Source: Agapetus fuscipes
Lineage: Eukaryota > Arthropoda > Insecta > Trichoptera > Glossosomatidae
Direction: 5' to 3'
Length of the DNA: 64,000 nucleotides
NCBI GenBank assembly: GCA_951799405.1
Contig: OX637353.1
Span: 11,780,001 to 11,844,000, forward strand
The notes under the pieces are model-generated. The model did not search any database and was not told the origin of the DNA. It saw nothing but the letters and a program-made list of their open reading frames with translations. A program made the position numbers and the translations under genes. Positions 1 to 9,589 of this stretch are shown piece after piece. The first letter of the stretch is position 1, and every line of letters starts with the position of its first letter.

Positions 1-216
1 GAGTTGCAGGGCTTATATACATTTGAAATTGGGTTTTTATGTTGTATGCCCACATATGGTGGCTATATGTGGTGAACTATGGTGGCCCATCACGCTTATA
101 CATGCCCACTTAGGCATGTGTAAGCTTGAACGTAATTCGTGTCTGGGTGTAGGATTGCCCTTGATATGAATCTGAAATGTAATATATCTTTGAAACTTAG
201 ATCATAGATTTTAGAT
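1..216 (+). repeat. L3U element, 5'-truncated by window edge
   Basis: Matches the L3U consensus from the GAGTTGCAGGGCTTAT block to the terminal TTAGAT-like tail. It has a small internal duplication around 50-110. The 5' part lies outside the window. Confidence 0.75.
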
Positions 217-372
217 AACCTTCGAATGATACTGTCTTAAGAATCACATGCCACACAATCTGAGAAAAATAAATACACGATACGGCGAGAGCTGTTTTTA
301 CTATTTTCAGAATCAATTTATAGCATTCATAAGTCACATTGGTTCAGTACAAATACAAACATTACTGACAAG
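217..372 (-). mobile_element. MITE-E fragment
   Basis: Reverse complement of the MITE-E interior (CTTAAGAATCAC, AATCTGAG, CATAAGTCACATTGG, CAAACATTACT blocks). Both terminal inverted repeats are missing. It abuts the tail of the preceding L3U. Confidence 0.65.
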
Positions 373-1091
373 AAGAAGACAAGACAAACAACTACGTAGA
401 CTACGATGAAATAGCGCTGAAAAAAGTTGACTGAAAAAAAATCCGAATTTAAATTGATTGATCGATTTCTTTCGTAGCAGTTAAAAACAAATCCGTGTAA
501 GGCATGCTTACAAGCTGCTATCCACTCTAGACGTCTCCTCCCTCCTCTTCACTCCTCATCCCCCTCCCCCACCCCTTCATCCCCTAGGTAGACGAGTAGG
601 CTGCTTTGTCTGTCGTGACGTCACGCAGCCATTTATAATCCCTGATGATCCCGCCTGATGGAACCTAATTGTTGACTCGGCAATAAATAACACCAAGATT
701 TGATTACCCTGTGACAAATTGTACAGGGTTGGTTACCAGGTACCTCAGGCAATGTGTCTTAGGCCTCATTGTGTGACTCCTTCAATCCCCTATCAGGCAT
801 CATCATGAGATCCACTGCACTATCTTAGCCTTGGCTGAATCCAGGATTCTAGCCTGTCCATCGCTTTTGCTCTCCAGCTACTACCTTGCGCTTGTTTGGC
901 TTTTGTACCATTTGATTCAAGGATAACCGACTTAGGAAAAAGTGAAGCATAGAGGGTCACTTTTATTACAGCCTTAATGGAAGAAAACAATTGGATTACC
1001 GAATAAGAAATCAGTTGTACAACTTCACACAAGAACAAATATTACAAATCAATCAATGATAATAATTATTTTTATGTTTCGATGATGAATT
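373..1091. other. No gene; pyrimidine-rich tract
   Basis: No coding signal or known repeat seen. A C/T-rich stretch lies at about 532-590. Otherwise ordinary AT-rich sequence. Confidence 0.4.
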
Positions 1092-1256
1092 CGGTTAGCA
1101 CTGTTTTTGTGTGAATCACACGTCAGAGCTGTAAACTGCGTCAAGCTGCGTCCAGCTGCGTCAAGCAAGACCCACTGTACTGTAAGGAAGGAGGCATATT
1201 TTGTAACCAGTCTTTAGTAAAGCCTTATAAATATTTCAACCCAGTGAAGAGCATTT
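1092..1256 (-). repeat. SINE-C 3' part with 10-bp triplication
   Basis: Reverse-strand SINE-C body and tail (GCACTGTTTTTGTGTG ... CAACCCAGTGAAGAGCA). An internal 10-bp unit CTGCGTCAAG, with one variant, is repeated three times at about 1137-1167. The head is lost. Confidence 0.65.
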
Positions 1257-1365
1257 AGAGTACTTCGGAAAATACTAGCACCATGAATGATGGCAAAAAC
1301 TGAAGAAAAAACAAAACGAAGAGATACACAATACCTATGAGACTCCCAGACTCTCTGTACACGCT

Positions 1366-1612
1366 AAATAAAACAAATTAAGATAGGCCGGACATGTGCA
1401 GAGAATGCCGTCTTCACGGGCACCAAAAAGGATCTTTGAGGAACATCCTGGTGGGAAAAGAAAAATTAGCAGACCTAGGCTGAGACGGGAGGATAAGGTG
1501 ATGAAGGACGCAAACCAACAACTGCAGGTGACAGACTGGAAGCCGCAGCGGTAGACAGGAGGAGTTGAAGGCGAAGGCTGATGGAGGCCAAGGGGAGATA
1601 TAAACTGTAGGG
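1366..1612 (+). pseudogene. LINE reverse transcriptase C-terminal fragment
   Basis: The plus-strand translation shows the conserved post-RT end of insect LINEs: an AGHVQRMPSSRAPKRIFE stretch, then a GKRKxxRPRLRREDKV stretch and a VTDWKP motif, ending in a GEG-like segment. Stop codons interrupt it and the RT core is absent, so this is a decayed, strongly 5'-truncated copy. It belongs to a different LINE from LINE-W, because the spacing and the basic GxR-xGRPxxRW block differ. Confidence 0.65.
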
Positions 1613-1621
1613 CCATTGAAG

Positions 1622-1748
1622 AAGTCTAAATCTAAATCTAAGTTGCAAAGATATGTATCATTTGAGGTTCATATTAAATGCATTCCCACAAGCAGACACG
1701 CATAATTTTTTGCTCACACATGCCGCATGTGGACCTACAATATAAAAA
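1622..1748 (-). repeat. L3U 3' fragment (inverted)
   Basis: Begins with repeated CTAAAT units and AAGTTGCAAAGATATG, running to CATGCCGCATGTGGACC. It sits head to head with the LINE-W end that follows. Confidence 0.8.
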
Positions 1749-2080
1749 TCCAGAGTCATAATAAAAGGAGAGCTTGTATGTAAAAGGTTATGACTCTGGA
1801 TGAAATGAAAGAAGTATGTAAGGACCGGAAGAAATGGCGGCTGATCTGTAATGTAGCCGGCTAAGGCCAATAATATATTTTTATTTTTATAGATGTTTTG
1901 TAGATTGTATAATTTTTGTTTGTATAACTGGATGTAATTGATTGCTTGTATTCCTTGTCTTATAGGTTGGTATGAGGCTGACCACCCATGCTGTAAAAAA
2001 TGGTTCACTTTGCCAATGTCACCCCTGTTTCAGGGAAGGTCAGCAAGAGTTGCAGGGCGTATGTTCATTTGGAAGCAGTG
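1749..2080 (+). pseudogene. LINE-W 3' end: C-terminus plus 3' UTR
   Basis: Codes for the last part of LINE-W (SHNKRRACM, then DEMKEVCKDRKKWRLICN) followed by its 3' UTR, which is the L3U sequence (TTATAGGTTGGTATGAGGCTGACC ... CAGGGAAGGTCAGC). This is one of three loci where L3U is continuous with LINE coding sequence, which identifies L3U as a LINE 3' UTR. Confidence 0.75.
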
Positions 2081-2093
2081 GTTATTAAAAAAT

Positions 2094-2186
2094 TAAATGG
2101 TAAATATTTTTATGCTGCGTTGGGATCCAAGCCCACAACCTTCTATTAACGAGTCCGAAACGCCAACCACTAGACTAAGAACCGCA
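2094..2186 (-). repeat. SINE-C head fragment
   Basis: Reverse complement of the SINE-C tRNA-like head: GGGATCCAAGCCCACAACC (B-box side), ACGAGTCCGAA and CCACTAGACTA (A-box side). The rest of the body is absent. Confidence 0.6.
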
Positions 2187-2627
2187 TAAAATAACTAGGA
2201 TTGCATTATTTTGTATCAGTGACAAATGGTGAATAATTATGCGATGGTAATGCTTTAACCTCACATGTAGACTCACAATTTTGAACATTGTTTAGTTATA
2301 CATTAATTAGTTTTATACACATCATTTATTTAATTGACTTTTGGCCGCGAAACCTCCTGCAATGATAAACAGCAGTCAAACACTGCAACCGTAGAGGTAA
2401 TGATGATTGCATTAGATCAACCGGTACTAATTACTACTGCAATTATGTTGTTTTGTCCACAAAACATGCCGACAAATTGGCACGCCGTTTATTGTCGCTA
2501 AAATTAAAAACCGCAATCTGTATATTGTAACGAATACATAGTTGTTGTGTTTGTGCGTGTGAGTTAATAAGGTCTGAGAAGTCTCTCAAGAAATGAATAA
2601 AAGTATGGTACTTAAATACGTACCTTG
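2187..2627. other. No gene seen
   Basis: AT-rich sequence without a supported ORF or recognised repeat. Positions 2620-2627 are one copy of the target duplication of the adjacent hAT MITE. Confidence 0.4.
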
Positions 2628-2855
2628 CAGTGGCGAAGGGTGCCATACAAGCCGGTTCCCATCGGCTTCTCTTTTAAATTTATGAAACAAAGTAATTAAA
2701 AAATATAGGCACAAAGTAAAAAATACATTTAAAACCAAAGAAACAATACGTATTTTTTCCCCATTGAAACCATGCAGTCTACTTTATTATCATTTTTGCC
2801 TCATTTGAAACGGGAAACCGATGGGAATCGGCTTGTATGGCACCCTTTGCCACTG
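2628..2855. mobile_element. hAT-type MITE (MITE-G copy 1)
   Basis: 228 bp with inverted termini starting CAGTGGCGAAGGGTGCC, about 45-50 bp per arm, and no coding capacity. CAGTGGCG is a typical hAT terminus. Flanks are GTACCTTG (2620-2627) and ATACCTTG (2856-2863), an 8-bp target duplication with one mismatch, the length expected of hAT. It inserted at the 5' edge of a SINE-C head. Confidence 0.85.
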
Positions 2856-2862
2856 ATACCTT

Positions 2863-2946
2863 GACCGGTCTGTAGTCTAGTGGTTAACACTTCGGACTAG
2901 TAAATGGAAGGTTGTGAGTTCGAATCTCAGTGCACCACAAAAAGAG
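2863..2946 (+). repeat. SINE-C head (tRNA-like)
   Basis: tRNA-like segment with A box (TCTAGTGGTTAAC) and B box (GAGTTCGAATCTC), starting GACCGGTCTGTAG and ending at the CACAAAAA junction. The body beyond diverges. It is not a functional tRNA: no complete cloverleaf, and the same head recurs on SINE bodies elsewhere. Confidence 0.7.
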
Positions 2947-3207
2947 CCATGGATTTGCTGTGTGTGAATAACGCCGAGTGAGTTTCACCACACCATTTGA
3001 GCATAAGGAATTCATTTATTTATACAGGTAACGGGGTCAGCTTTACGGAACAGAAGGACGGAAGCAATGTTTGTATCCGATCCACATTAAATGCATTCAT
3101 AGATGTCGCATGCATCACCGCAGGTCAATAAATGCACCTACAACCGTCGACCTCGAGCAAACAACAATAATTCAACAGTTCGTGTTTCTTCTTTGTAGAA
3201 GACACAC

Positions 3208-3251
3208 GCCTCCTGAAGAGGTCAGATATGAGTCTGCTGAAACGTAGAGAA
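3208..3251 (+). ncRNA. Hammerhead-like motif (degenerate)
   Basis: CTGAAGA (3213-3219) fits the hammerhead core CUGANGA. GAAA follows at 3239-3242, then ACGT, which could be a minimal stem III, and GAG (3247-3249), complementary to CTC (3210-3212) as stem I. The stem II candidate between them is imperfect. No coding sequence adjoins it. It may be a relic of a Penelope-like terminus, or chance. Confidence 0.35.
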
Positions 3252-3312
3252 AATCGTTCTTCTCTTTCCACGGTCAGTACCGTCCGTATTTTTCATTCCA
3301 AAACATGTCTAA

Positions 3313-3381
3313 CGACCGTAATCTATAATCTATAATCTAAGTTGCAAGGATATATTCATTCAAAGCTCTCAGATGTATGCC
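3313..3381 (-). repeat. L3U 3' end fragment
   Basis: Two ATAATCT tail units and AAGTTGCAAGGATATATTC to the CTCTCAGATG block, then the match stops. Confidence 0.7.
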
Positions 3382-3840
3382 CGTTCTCCTTGGGGTGGTG
3401 AGAATGAAAGAATGATTATGAAGAATTTGCATGCTGAATGAATTACCTATAAGTAAGGCCTGAAAGTAATCCACCTGAAGGTGAAAATGTATTCCAAACA
3501 CACCATTACACATCCATCACACTAGGGGTTGGCCAAGCTAATAAAATACAAATTTCATAAATAAATTATAAATAAACAACTCTGCAGTATGTGCTGAAGC
3601 TGAACTGCCTGCAATCTCATATCGAGATACACAAAGGAATAATAATGATGTACCTAATGCAGTTGAATTATTGAAAACCGCTGAGTGACCTTGGTCATAA
3701 TATGTTCCCGACCACAACAAAGTTCCTGAAAATTGGCAGCTGGCCTCTGGCCAAATACATCCGGATATGTTCCTGACCTTCTGATCGCAACGAGAGTTCC
3801 TGAAATGATCTGGGCTCACTCAGCTGGATTAACGTTCCAT
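3382..3840. other. No gene; imperfect ~60-bp direct repeat
   Basis: Around 3700-3810 the pattern AATATGTTCC-GACC ... AGTTCCTGAAA occurs twice, about 60 bp apart. No coding evidence. Confidence 0.35.
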
Positions 3841-4310
3841 GATCTCTAACGCGAAATGAGTAAAGTATGTACGGTGGAAATGAAGCATTTGAGAAGCATT
3901 ACAGGAAAAACTCTGAGGGATAGAGTTAGGAATGAATGGGTAAAAAAAGAATGTAATTTGAAAGAGGATGTGAAAGTTAAGGTACAAAAGAATGTGATGA
4001 GATGGTTTGGGCATGTGGAAAGAATGAATGATGATAGACTGACAAAGTATGTATACAAAGAAAGTGTGAAAGGAAAAAAAGGGAAGGGACGACCGAGAAA
4101 AGTATGGAGTGATCAGATTGAGGAGATTGTGAAAGAATGGGATATACGAAGTGAGCGTAAAAGAAGAAAATGCATGAAAAAGGTGATGGATATGAATGAA
4201 TTGAAAGAGGTATGTAAGGATAGGAAAAAATGGAGGCAACTCTGCAGAGGCTCTGGCCACCCCTAGCGGAATGGCGACAGAGTTACAGTTACAGTTACAG
4301 TATCTCTGAT
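3841..4310 (+). pseudogene. LINE-W C-terminal coding end
   Basis: An open frame (3856..4266) encodes about 136 residues typical of the end of a LINE reverse transcriptase: VCTVEMKHLRSITGKTL, DRVRNEWVKKEC, RWFGHVERMNDDRLTK, GRPRKVWSDQ and EVCKDRKKWRQLCRG. The catalytic RT domain is missing. It has a stop, then a short 3' region ending in three GTTACA units (about 4281-4300), a short-tandem tail seen in RTE-type LINEs. The ATG at 3856 is probably an internal methionine of the ORF, not a start. This is the longest intact LINE-W coding segment here. Confidence 0.8.
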
Positions 4311-5415
4311 AATATATACTTGGAGTTTGCTTGGAGCCAACACTGTTACAGTAACTTGTAGCTGAACACACTTAATCCTGACTAACCTTCCTGTCCCGTG
4401 TTTTTTTGCAGCTAAAAGATTACCAAACAAAGAAGATGGGTAGGGTACTTGGGGATGGAGGAGGTACCCACAGGCCATGGTGCCATATTTAATTAGAGTC
4501 ATTTTAATCGACGAGGGTGTCGAAATCTTAGATTCACGCCGCGTGTACTCGAATCCTTTCCTTGAAATAACTAATAAAGGTCCATTTTGCAGTGCCTTTC
4601 CGATGACCGGTGGTCATAGAAAAGTGTCGTAAAAGCCATGAACCTATCAATTTACAGGTGGACGCACAAAGGTAAGGATTACAACAAAGAATAGATCGCC
4701 TTGCATGTAATCACTATCACTATCACTAACAAACTAAAACCTAACTGCATTTCATCTCGCATTTTTTTTTGTCATTTATGTTTTATCTGCAAATACTTCC
4801 AACTACCTTATATTCCAATTAATTAAATTTGCACACCTTAAGACCGTTCCGTAATTAATAATGCTTAAATCTCGTCGCCTTAAAATTAATTGTAGTTCAT
4901 ACTACCTCATCTCTGATCGCGTAAACGTAAAATAAATACTCGTTATAACCTTAAGAAAAGGGTAGAAATGTATGAGAGGTACACCTCCCAAAAAGTACTT
5001 GGGTTTCTCCCACAAAAGTGGGTGGTGAAATGGTAAAACAAAAAAGTACACAACGTTCTATTTCTCTACCTATGACACAACGAGGCGTCCTACCCTTAGC
5101 TAGATGATCACTTAATAATTGGCCAAAAATAACTACTACCTCGGTAGGGGTAGATTGCTCTTTCAGCAACTAAAACTGAGGGGTGGAAAAGAATCGAAGC
5201 AGCCTAGTGCTATTCCTTCAGAGAAGGTTTGTTGCAGTTGACCTGGTGACTCCAGGGTATTCTCCTGCACCTTCGATCGCTACCTTTTACCTTAGGAGAC
5301 ACAAGTACTCCTCTTCTTCCCTTCACTTGTTCCGCCTCTTCTCTTCGTCAGGGGGGGGAACATTACAGTACTGGGTGCTACCGCTAGCATCGCCAAGAAC
5401 CAGAATCTTTCAAAA
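4311..5415. other. No gene seen (about 1.1 kb)
   Basis: Mixed sequence without a recognised family. It has a short TCACTA microsatellite near 4700 and no ORF with protein-like features. Open frames at 5183-5449 and 5292-5606 look like chance. Confidence 0.4.
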
Positions 5416-6647
5416 AATGTTCGACTGGCGGTGCACGGTGGTATACTAGTGCCCACTCTGATGTATGGAAGTGAAGCCTCGACGGTGAGTGAAAGTGAGA
5501 TAAGTAAAGTCCATACAGTAGAAATGGATAGTCCAGTAGAAATGGATAGGAGAATTACACAGTAGACATAGATAGGAGAATAGCTCAGGTGGTAGAGTGC
5601 TTGCATTCCATGCCGAAAGCTCGGGTTCGAATCCCACCGAGGGTGTCAGAAATGATTTCCCGTTTCGGTGTTTATTTCAAACCCCAAAATAAAATACCGG
5701 CAAGGTTTACTCAGCCTTCACAAGAAATGAGTACCAGCACTCTCGGGAGCTGGGAAACCCCCACTTCAACTGAAGTGGTTGGCGTAAGGCCGGCCCCCTT
5801 ACCTGTAAAAATAAATAGGTTTAACTCGCCACATGCGACCCCTTCGGGGATAACGCGGCAAGAAGTTACACTATATGTGTAGCTTAGTTGCGTTTTTTTT
5901 TTGCGTAAGAAGTATGATTGGAAAAAGACGGAGTGATAGGGTGAGGAATGCTTTTGTTAGAAAGGAATGTGGTGTAAAAGAAAGTGTGAAAGTTAAGATG
6001 AAAAGAAGTATACTGAGATGGTTTCGACATTTGGAAAGAATGAATGAGGAAAGACTGACGAAGAAAGTATATACTGCAAGAATTGATGGATGTCGTGGAA
6101 GAGGAAGGCCGAGAAAGGTATGGATGGACCAAATTTTCGAAATAGCGAATGAATGGGATATCCAGAGTCATAATAAAAGGAGAGCTTGTATGAAAAAGGT
6201 TATGACTGGATGAAATGAAAGAAGTATGCAAGGATCGAAAGAAATGGCGGTTAATCTATAATGCTGGCGGTTAAAGCTGAGGCTTTTAAATTTTTTAAAT
6301 ATGTTTTGTAGTTTTTTAATTTTTTACTGTTTAATTGTTTAGAGTTTATTTGTTTTATATATTTGAATGTATTAATTGCTTGTATTCCTTGACTGATAGG
6401 TTGGTATGCGGCTGACCACCCATACTGTAAACAATGGTTCACTTTGCCAATGTCACCCCTGCTTCAGGGAAGGCCGGCAAGAGTTGCAGGGCTTATGTTC
6501 ATTTGAGATTGGGTTTTTTATATTATAGGTCCACATGCGGCATGTGTAAGCGCGAAGTTATGCGTGTCTGCTTGTGGGAATGCATTTAATATGAATCTCA
6601 AATGATACATATTTTTGCAGCTTAGATTTAGATTTAGATAATGTCAT
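5416..6647 (+). pseudogene. LINE-W 3' region split by a SINE-A
   Basis: The first piece (about 5416-5560) translates to VPTLMYGSEASTVSESEI then KVHTVEM, the segment just upstream of that at 3856. After the SINE-A at 5577-5900 the frame resumes with IGKRRSDRVRNAFVRKEC, RWFRHLERMNEERLTKK, GRGRPRKVWMDQ and DEMKEVCKDRKKWRLI. The stop is followed by a complete L3U-type 3' UTR ending in three TTAGAT units (about 6629-6647). One frameshift lies near 6210. This links coding end, 3' UTR and tail of LINE-W in one copy. Confidence 0.8.
5577..5900 (+). repeat. SINE-A, near full length, inside LINE-W
   Basis: tRNA-like head with A box (TAGCTCAGGTGGTAGAGTG) and B box (GGGTTCGAATCCC), the body block AAAATACCGGCAAGGTTTAC, the hairpin block ACTTCAACTGAAGT, and the end GTTGCG-T(n)-TGCG. 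No clear target duplication. The insertion interrupts LINE-W coding sequence, so it postdates that copy. Confidence 0.85.
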
Positions 6648-6708
6648 GGTGAAATGTGTTTTTCTTATTTGGAAAATAAACAAAAAAAATGAAATTAATC
6701 TGTTATTC

Positions 6709-7190
6709 GACCGGTCCGTAGTTCAGTTGTAACACTTCGGACTCTGAACGGAAGGTTGTGGGTTCGAATCCCGGCGGAGCACAAAAAATAGACCATTTAT
6801 ATTTTCAAATTTGCTCTTTGTTAAGTTGAAAAATTCATAACCCTTTACCAATAACCGGTCACCAAAGATCCATCCAGCCTTACAGCAACTGGAACTTGCT
6901 TGAGAATTGGCGCTTTGTAGCGACGACGACCAAGCTCGTAAAAAGGTTGATAGCTAAATTGGTGGAATGTTTGCATTCCATACCGAGAGCAAGGGTTCGA
7001 TTTCAAGGTTTTTCAGCCTTCACAAGAAGTGAGAACCAGCCCCCCCCCGGGAACTGGAAAACCCCCACTTAAACTGAAAGTGATTGGTTTGAGGCCGGCC
7101 CCCTTACCCGTAAATATAAATAGGTCCCGAATCGTCACATGCGACCCCTTCGGCCAAGAAGTTTTACTATATGTGTAGCTTAGTTGCGTG
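6709..7190 (+). repeat. C-B dimeric SINE (copy 1)
   Basis: A SINE-C head (GACCGGTCCGTAG, B box GGGTTCGAATCCC) and body run straight into a second tRNA-like head (GATAGCTAAATTGGTGGAATG, B box GGGTTCGATTTC) at about 6945, then a body and tail like SINE-A (GAGAACCAGC ... GTGTAGCTTAGTTGCG). The SINE-C tail with (ATT)n is absent; B replaces it. Confidence 0.85.
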
Positions 7191-7246
7191 CGTTGGGTTG
7201 TCGACTTAAAAAAAAACTTTTAAAATAAATATTCGAACGCATTCCA

Positions 7247-7325
7247 GTCGATAGTTCAATTGGTATAATGCTTGTGTGGGTACCATGCCAGAGGGCTAAG
7301 GTTTTATCTCTAATAAGAGTAATGT
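7247..7325 (+). repeat. tRNA-like SINE head fragment
   Basis: GATAGTTCAATTGGTATAATG resembles the A-box side of the SINE heads and GGTTTTATCTC a decayed B box. No body follows. Confidence 0.4.
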
Positions 7326-7907
7326 AACAAAGGACAACTCGTCCTCTTGATAATGATGTGATAACGTCGTAAGCGCTCGAGGGAATAAATAAACTCGTGA
7401 AGAAAATCTTTGTGTTCAATTTTTATATTATTAATTTATTTGCAGATTTGTAATTTTAAAATTCGCGTTCGCTTCGTTCGCAGTTTTACCACAGTGGCGC
7501 TCTCGGCAAATTCGATGTGGCGGTAGAAAGCATTGACTTACAATATCAGTGGACTAGAAATTATTTTTACGAAAACAGATTTACTTACGAAAGTAGACTT
7601 ACTTACGAAAATGGTCATTAGTTATAAAAATAACAAACAACTTCACAGTTGCATTTCCATGTGTACAAAAAACTCGGCACAACGAAAAAAAAATCTTGAA
7701 TGTTGGTACCATTTCAAATAACGGCTGCCGACTAGACCGGAAATAACTAGAGTTGACAGATAACACACGTTATAAATATTGTGATCACCAAAATTCGTGT
7801 CAATATTTCATATTTTCAAGTTGTATATACATATTTTAACTTTATCACTCATTTCATTATAACCACTGCAACGTGTGACAGGAGAGAAACGCAAGTGGTA
7901 GCATGTC
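7326..7907. other. No gene seen
   Basis: AT-rich sequence between a SINE fragment and MITE-E. No supported feature. Confidence 0.35.
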
Positions 7908-8156
7908 GCTGCCTTAGTTCTTGTTTGCCGTATAGACCATTAAGCTAATTTTACATGAGCAATGTTTGCATGTGTACTGGACCAATGTGTCTTATGAAAA
8001 CAAGAAATTGATTTCAAAAATATTTACAACAACTCTCACGTTATCGAATTTTACCTTTTTTTTAGCTCAGATTGTGTAGAATTTGATTCTTAAGACATTA
8101 AAAAGTCATATTTGACAAAATTGGTCTATAGGGCAAACAATAACTGGGGGAGCGAA
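7908..8156 (+). mobile_element. MITE-E, subfamily 2 (copy 1)
   Basis: About 249 bp. Left end GCTGCCTTAGTTCTTGTTTG, right end with AAACAATAACTGGGGGAGC as its inverted partner. The interior has the TGAGCAATGTTTG, CCAATGTGTCTTATGAAAAC and CTCAGATTGTGTAGAAT blocks shared with every MITE-E. Non-coding. Confidence 0.8.
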
Positions 8157-8451
8157 ATATGTATCAAATCAGCAGGTTAGTTTCCGCTCCTCTATGTTAT
8201 TACTCATGAATAGCTACGTCGCTAGCTTCAGGTCAGTCGTTGTTTATGCGATGCAGATAGACTCAACCTTTTCAATCCTTGTATAAATAACACCACAAAT
8301 ATTTCATATTTCAAAAGAGAAAAGAGCGATACTAAAAATATATTTGATTGTATGGGTAGACTGAGATGTGAATAAAAGATGAAACTTCTATGAACTTCCT
8401 TCGGCTTATTTTATCAAAAAAATAATAGTTTCGCAAATTATATTTTTAGTA

Positions 8452-8616
8452 ATAATAATATCAGGAGGATTTTTGCGAGCGCTGTTTTTGTGTAAATCAC
8501 ACCCCAAGAGCCCTCAGCGAGCTTGGTCGTCGCTAAAGAAAGCGTCGATTCTCAATCAAGACCAAGTTGCTATAGGGCTGGATGAACTTTGGTGACGGGT
8601 CTTGGTAATGGTTTGT
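8452..8616 (-). repeat. SINE-C 3' part with (ATT)n tail
   Basis: Reverse strand: ATAATAATAT tail, GAGCGCTGTTTTTGTGTAAATC, AGAGCCCTCAGCGAGCTTGG, and AGGGCTGGATGAACTTTGG. The head is missing (5' truncation). Confidence 0.75.
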
Positions 8617-8947
8617 GTATTTCCACTATATTAATTCATTAGAACTTTGAAAAACATGTAAATAAAAAAAAAACAAGTTTTTAGTTACTCGTCAGCGTAA
8701 CTACATATGTTACCTATGGATATGTGAAGGTTCCAAGGAATTTTCTGAAAATAGTGGTCAATATCATACACGCAGTATTTCTTAGTTAATATTTAGTTTT
8801 TCACATCCTGTAAAATTGCATTTCCTTCCTCGCAATTTCGCTTTCTTGATGAATAGAATTTTTCTTTGCGTAAGATCCGTAGGATGAAGAATGTCGACCG
8901 ATTATTTCTAAAATAGTAATGATAAATTTCTAAGTTAAGTATCAAAG
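8617..8947. other. No gene seen
   Basis: Unassigned AT-rich sequence with no feature I can support. Confidence 0.35.
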
Positions 8948-9032
8948 TCTTAATCTAAATTAAAGTTGCAAAGATATTTATCATTTCAGATTCAAATTAA
9001 ATGCATTCCCACAAGCACACACATAGAAGTTG
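8948..9032 (-). repeat. L3U 3' end fragment
   Basis: TAATCTAAATTAAAGTTGC through AAATGCATTCCCACAAGCAC, the tail half of L3U in reverse. Confidence 0.7.
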
Positions 9033-9062
9033 AACATAAATTGAACATAATAAGAACACATT

Positions 9063-9181
9063 GTCAACGACGTTACCATGTTGAAAGCACCGGTTCCCAT
9101 AGATCACCGAAGTTAAGCAACATTGGGCGCGGATAGTACTTGGATGGGTGACCGTTCAGGTACACCGCGTGTCGTTGGCAT
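9063..9181 (+). pseudogene. 5S rRNA-derived module of a chimeric SINE
   Basis: A 119-bp segment with the length and layout of arthropod 5S rRNA: GATCACCGAAGTTAAGCAAC (box A region), GGCGCGGATAGTACTTGGAT and GGGTGACC (box C region). The terminal stem is intact, GTCAACGAC pairing with GTCGTTGGC over nine positions with one G-U. It runs without a T-run terminator into a SINE-C head via a short ATCTTG linker. The same linker and order recur at 32.3 kb, so this is a SINE module, not a free 5S gene. Confidence 0.85.
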
Positions 9182-9492
9182 CTTGGACCGGTCTGTAGTC
9201 CAGTGGCAACACTTCGGACTCGTAAATGGAAGGTTGTGGATTCGGATCCCGGCGGAGCACAAAAAAAATATACCATTTATATTTCGAATGTGCTCTTCGC
9301 TGAGTTGAAAAATTCATAAAACTTTACCAAAGACCGGTCACTGAAAGGTCCATCCAACCTTACAACAACTGGGTCTTGCTTGAGAATTGGCGCTTTCTAC
9401 AGCGACGACCAAGCTCGCAGAGGGCTCTTGACGTGTGATACACACAAAAACAGCGCTCACCAAATAAATCATCCTAATATTATTATTATTAT
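9182..9492 (+). repeat. SINE-C body of the 5S-C composite
   Basis: SINE-C head (GACCGGTCTGTAGTCC; B box GGATTCGGATCCC), the body (CAAAGACCGGTCACTGAAAGG, CTTGCTTGAGAATTGGCGC) and the tail ending AATATTATTATTATTATA. No TTTT occurs anywhere from 9063 to 9492, so a Pol III transcript starting in the 5S module could cover the whole element. Confidence 0.85.
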
Positions 9493-9493
9493 A

Positions 9494-9572
9494 AGCCCTG
9501 CAACTTTTGCCGACCTTCCCAGAAGCAGCAAAGTGAACCATCTTTGTACAGTATGGGTGGTCAGCTTACTTA
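9494..9572 (-). repeat. L3U 5' fragment
   Basis: ATAAGCCCTGCAACTTTTGC, then CAGTATGGGTGGTCAGC, directly abutting the SINE-C tail. Confidence 0.7.
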
Positions 9573-9589
9573 CTTTTCGTATGGCCGGC

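Noticed and set aside
1622..2080. Twin-priming inversion of LINE-W
   Set aside because: The inverted part is 3' UTR, downstream of the sense part, whereas twin priming inverts upstream sequence. Two insertions explain it better.
3829..4371. A 180-codon minus-strand ORF, longer than the sense ORF
   Set aside because: It is the antisense shadow of the LINE-W C-terminus; the plus strand carries the recognisable RWFGHVERM and GRPRKVW motifs.
5589..5882. ORFs of about 97 codons repeated at 5589, 40642 and 63280
   Set aside because: They are identical because they translate SINE-A, which is non-coding.
9063..9181. Functional 5S rRNA gene
   Set aside because: The segment continues into a SINE-C with no T-run terminator, and the same junction recurs at 32.3 kb. 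It is a SINE module.
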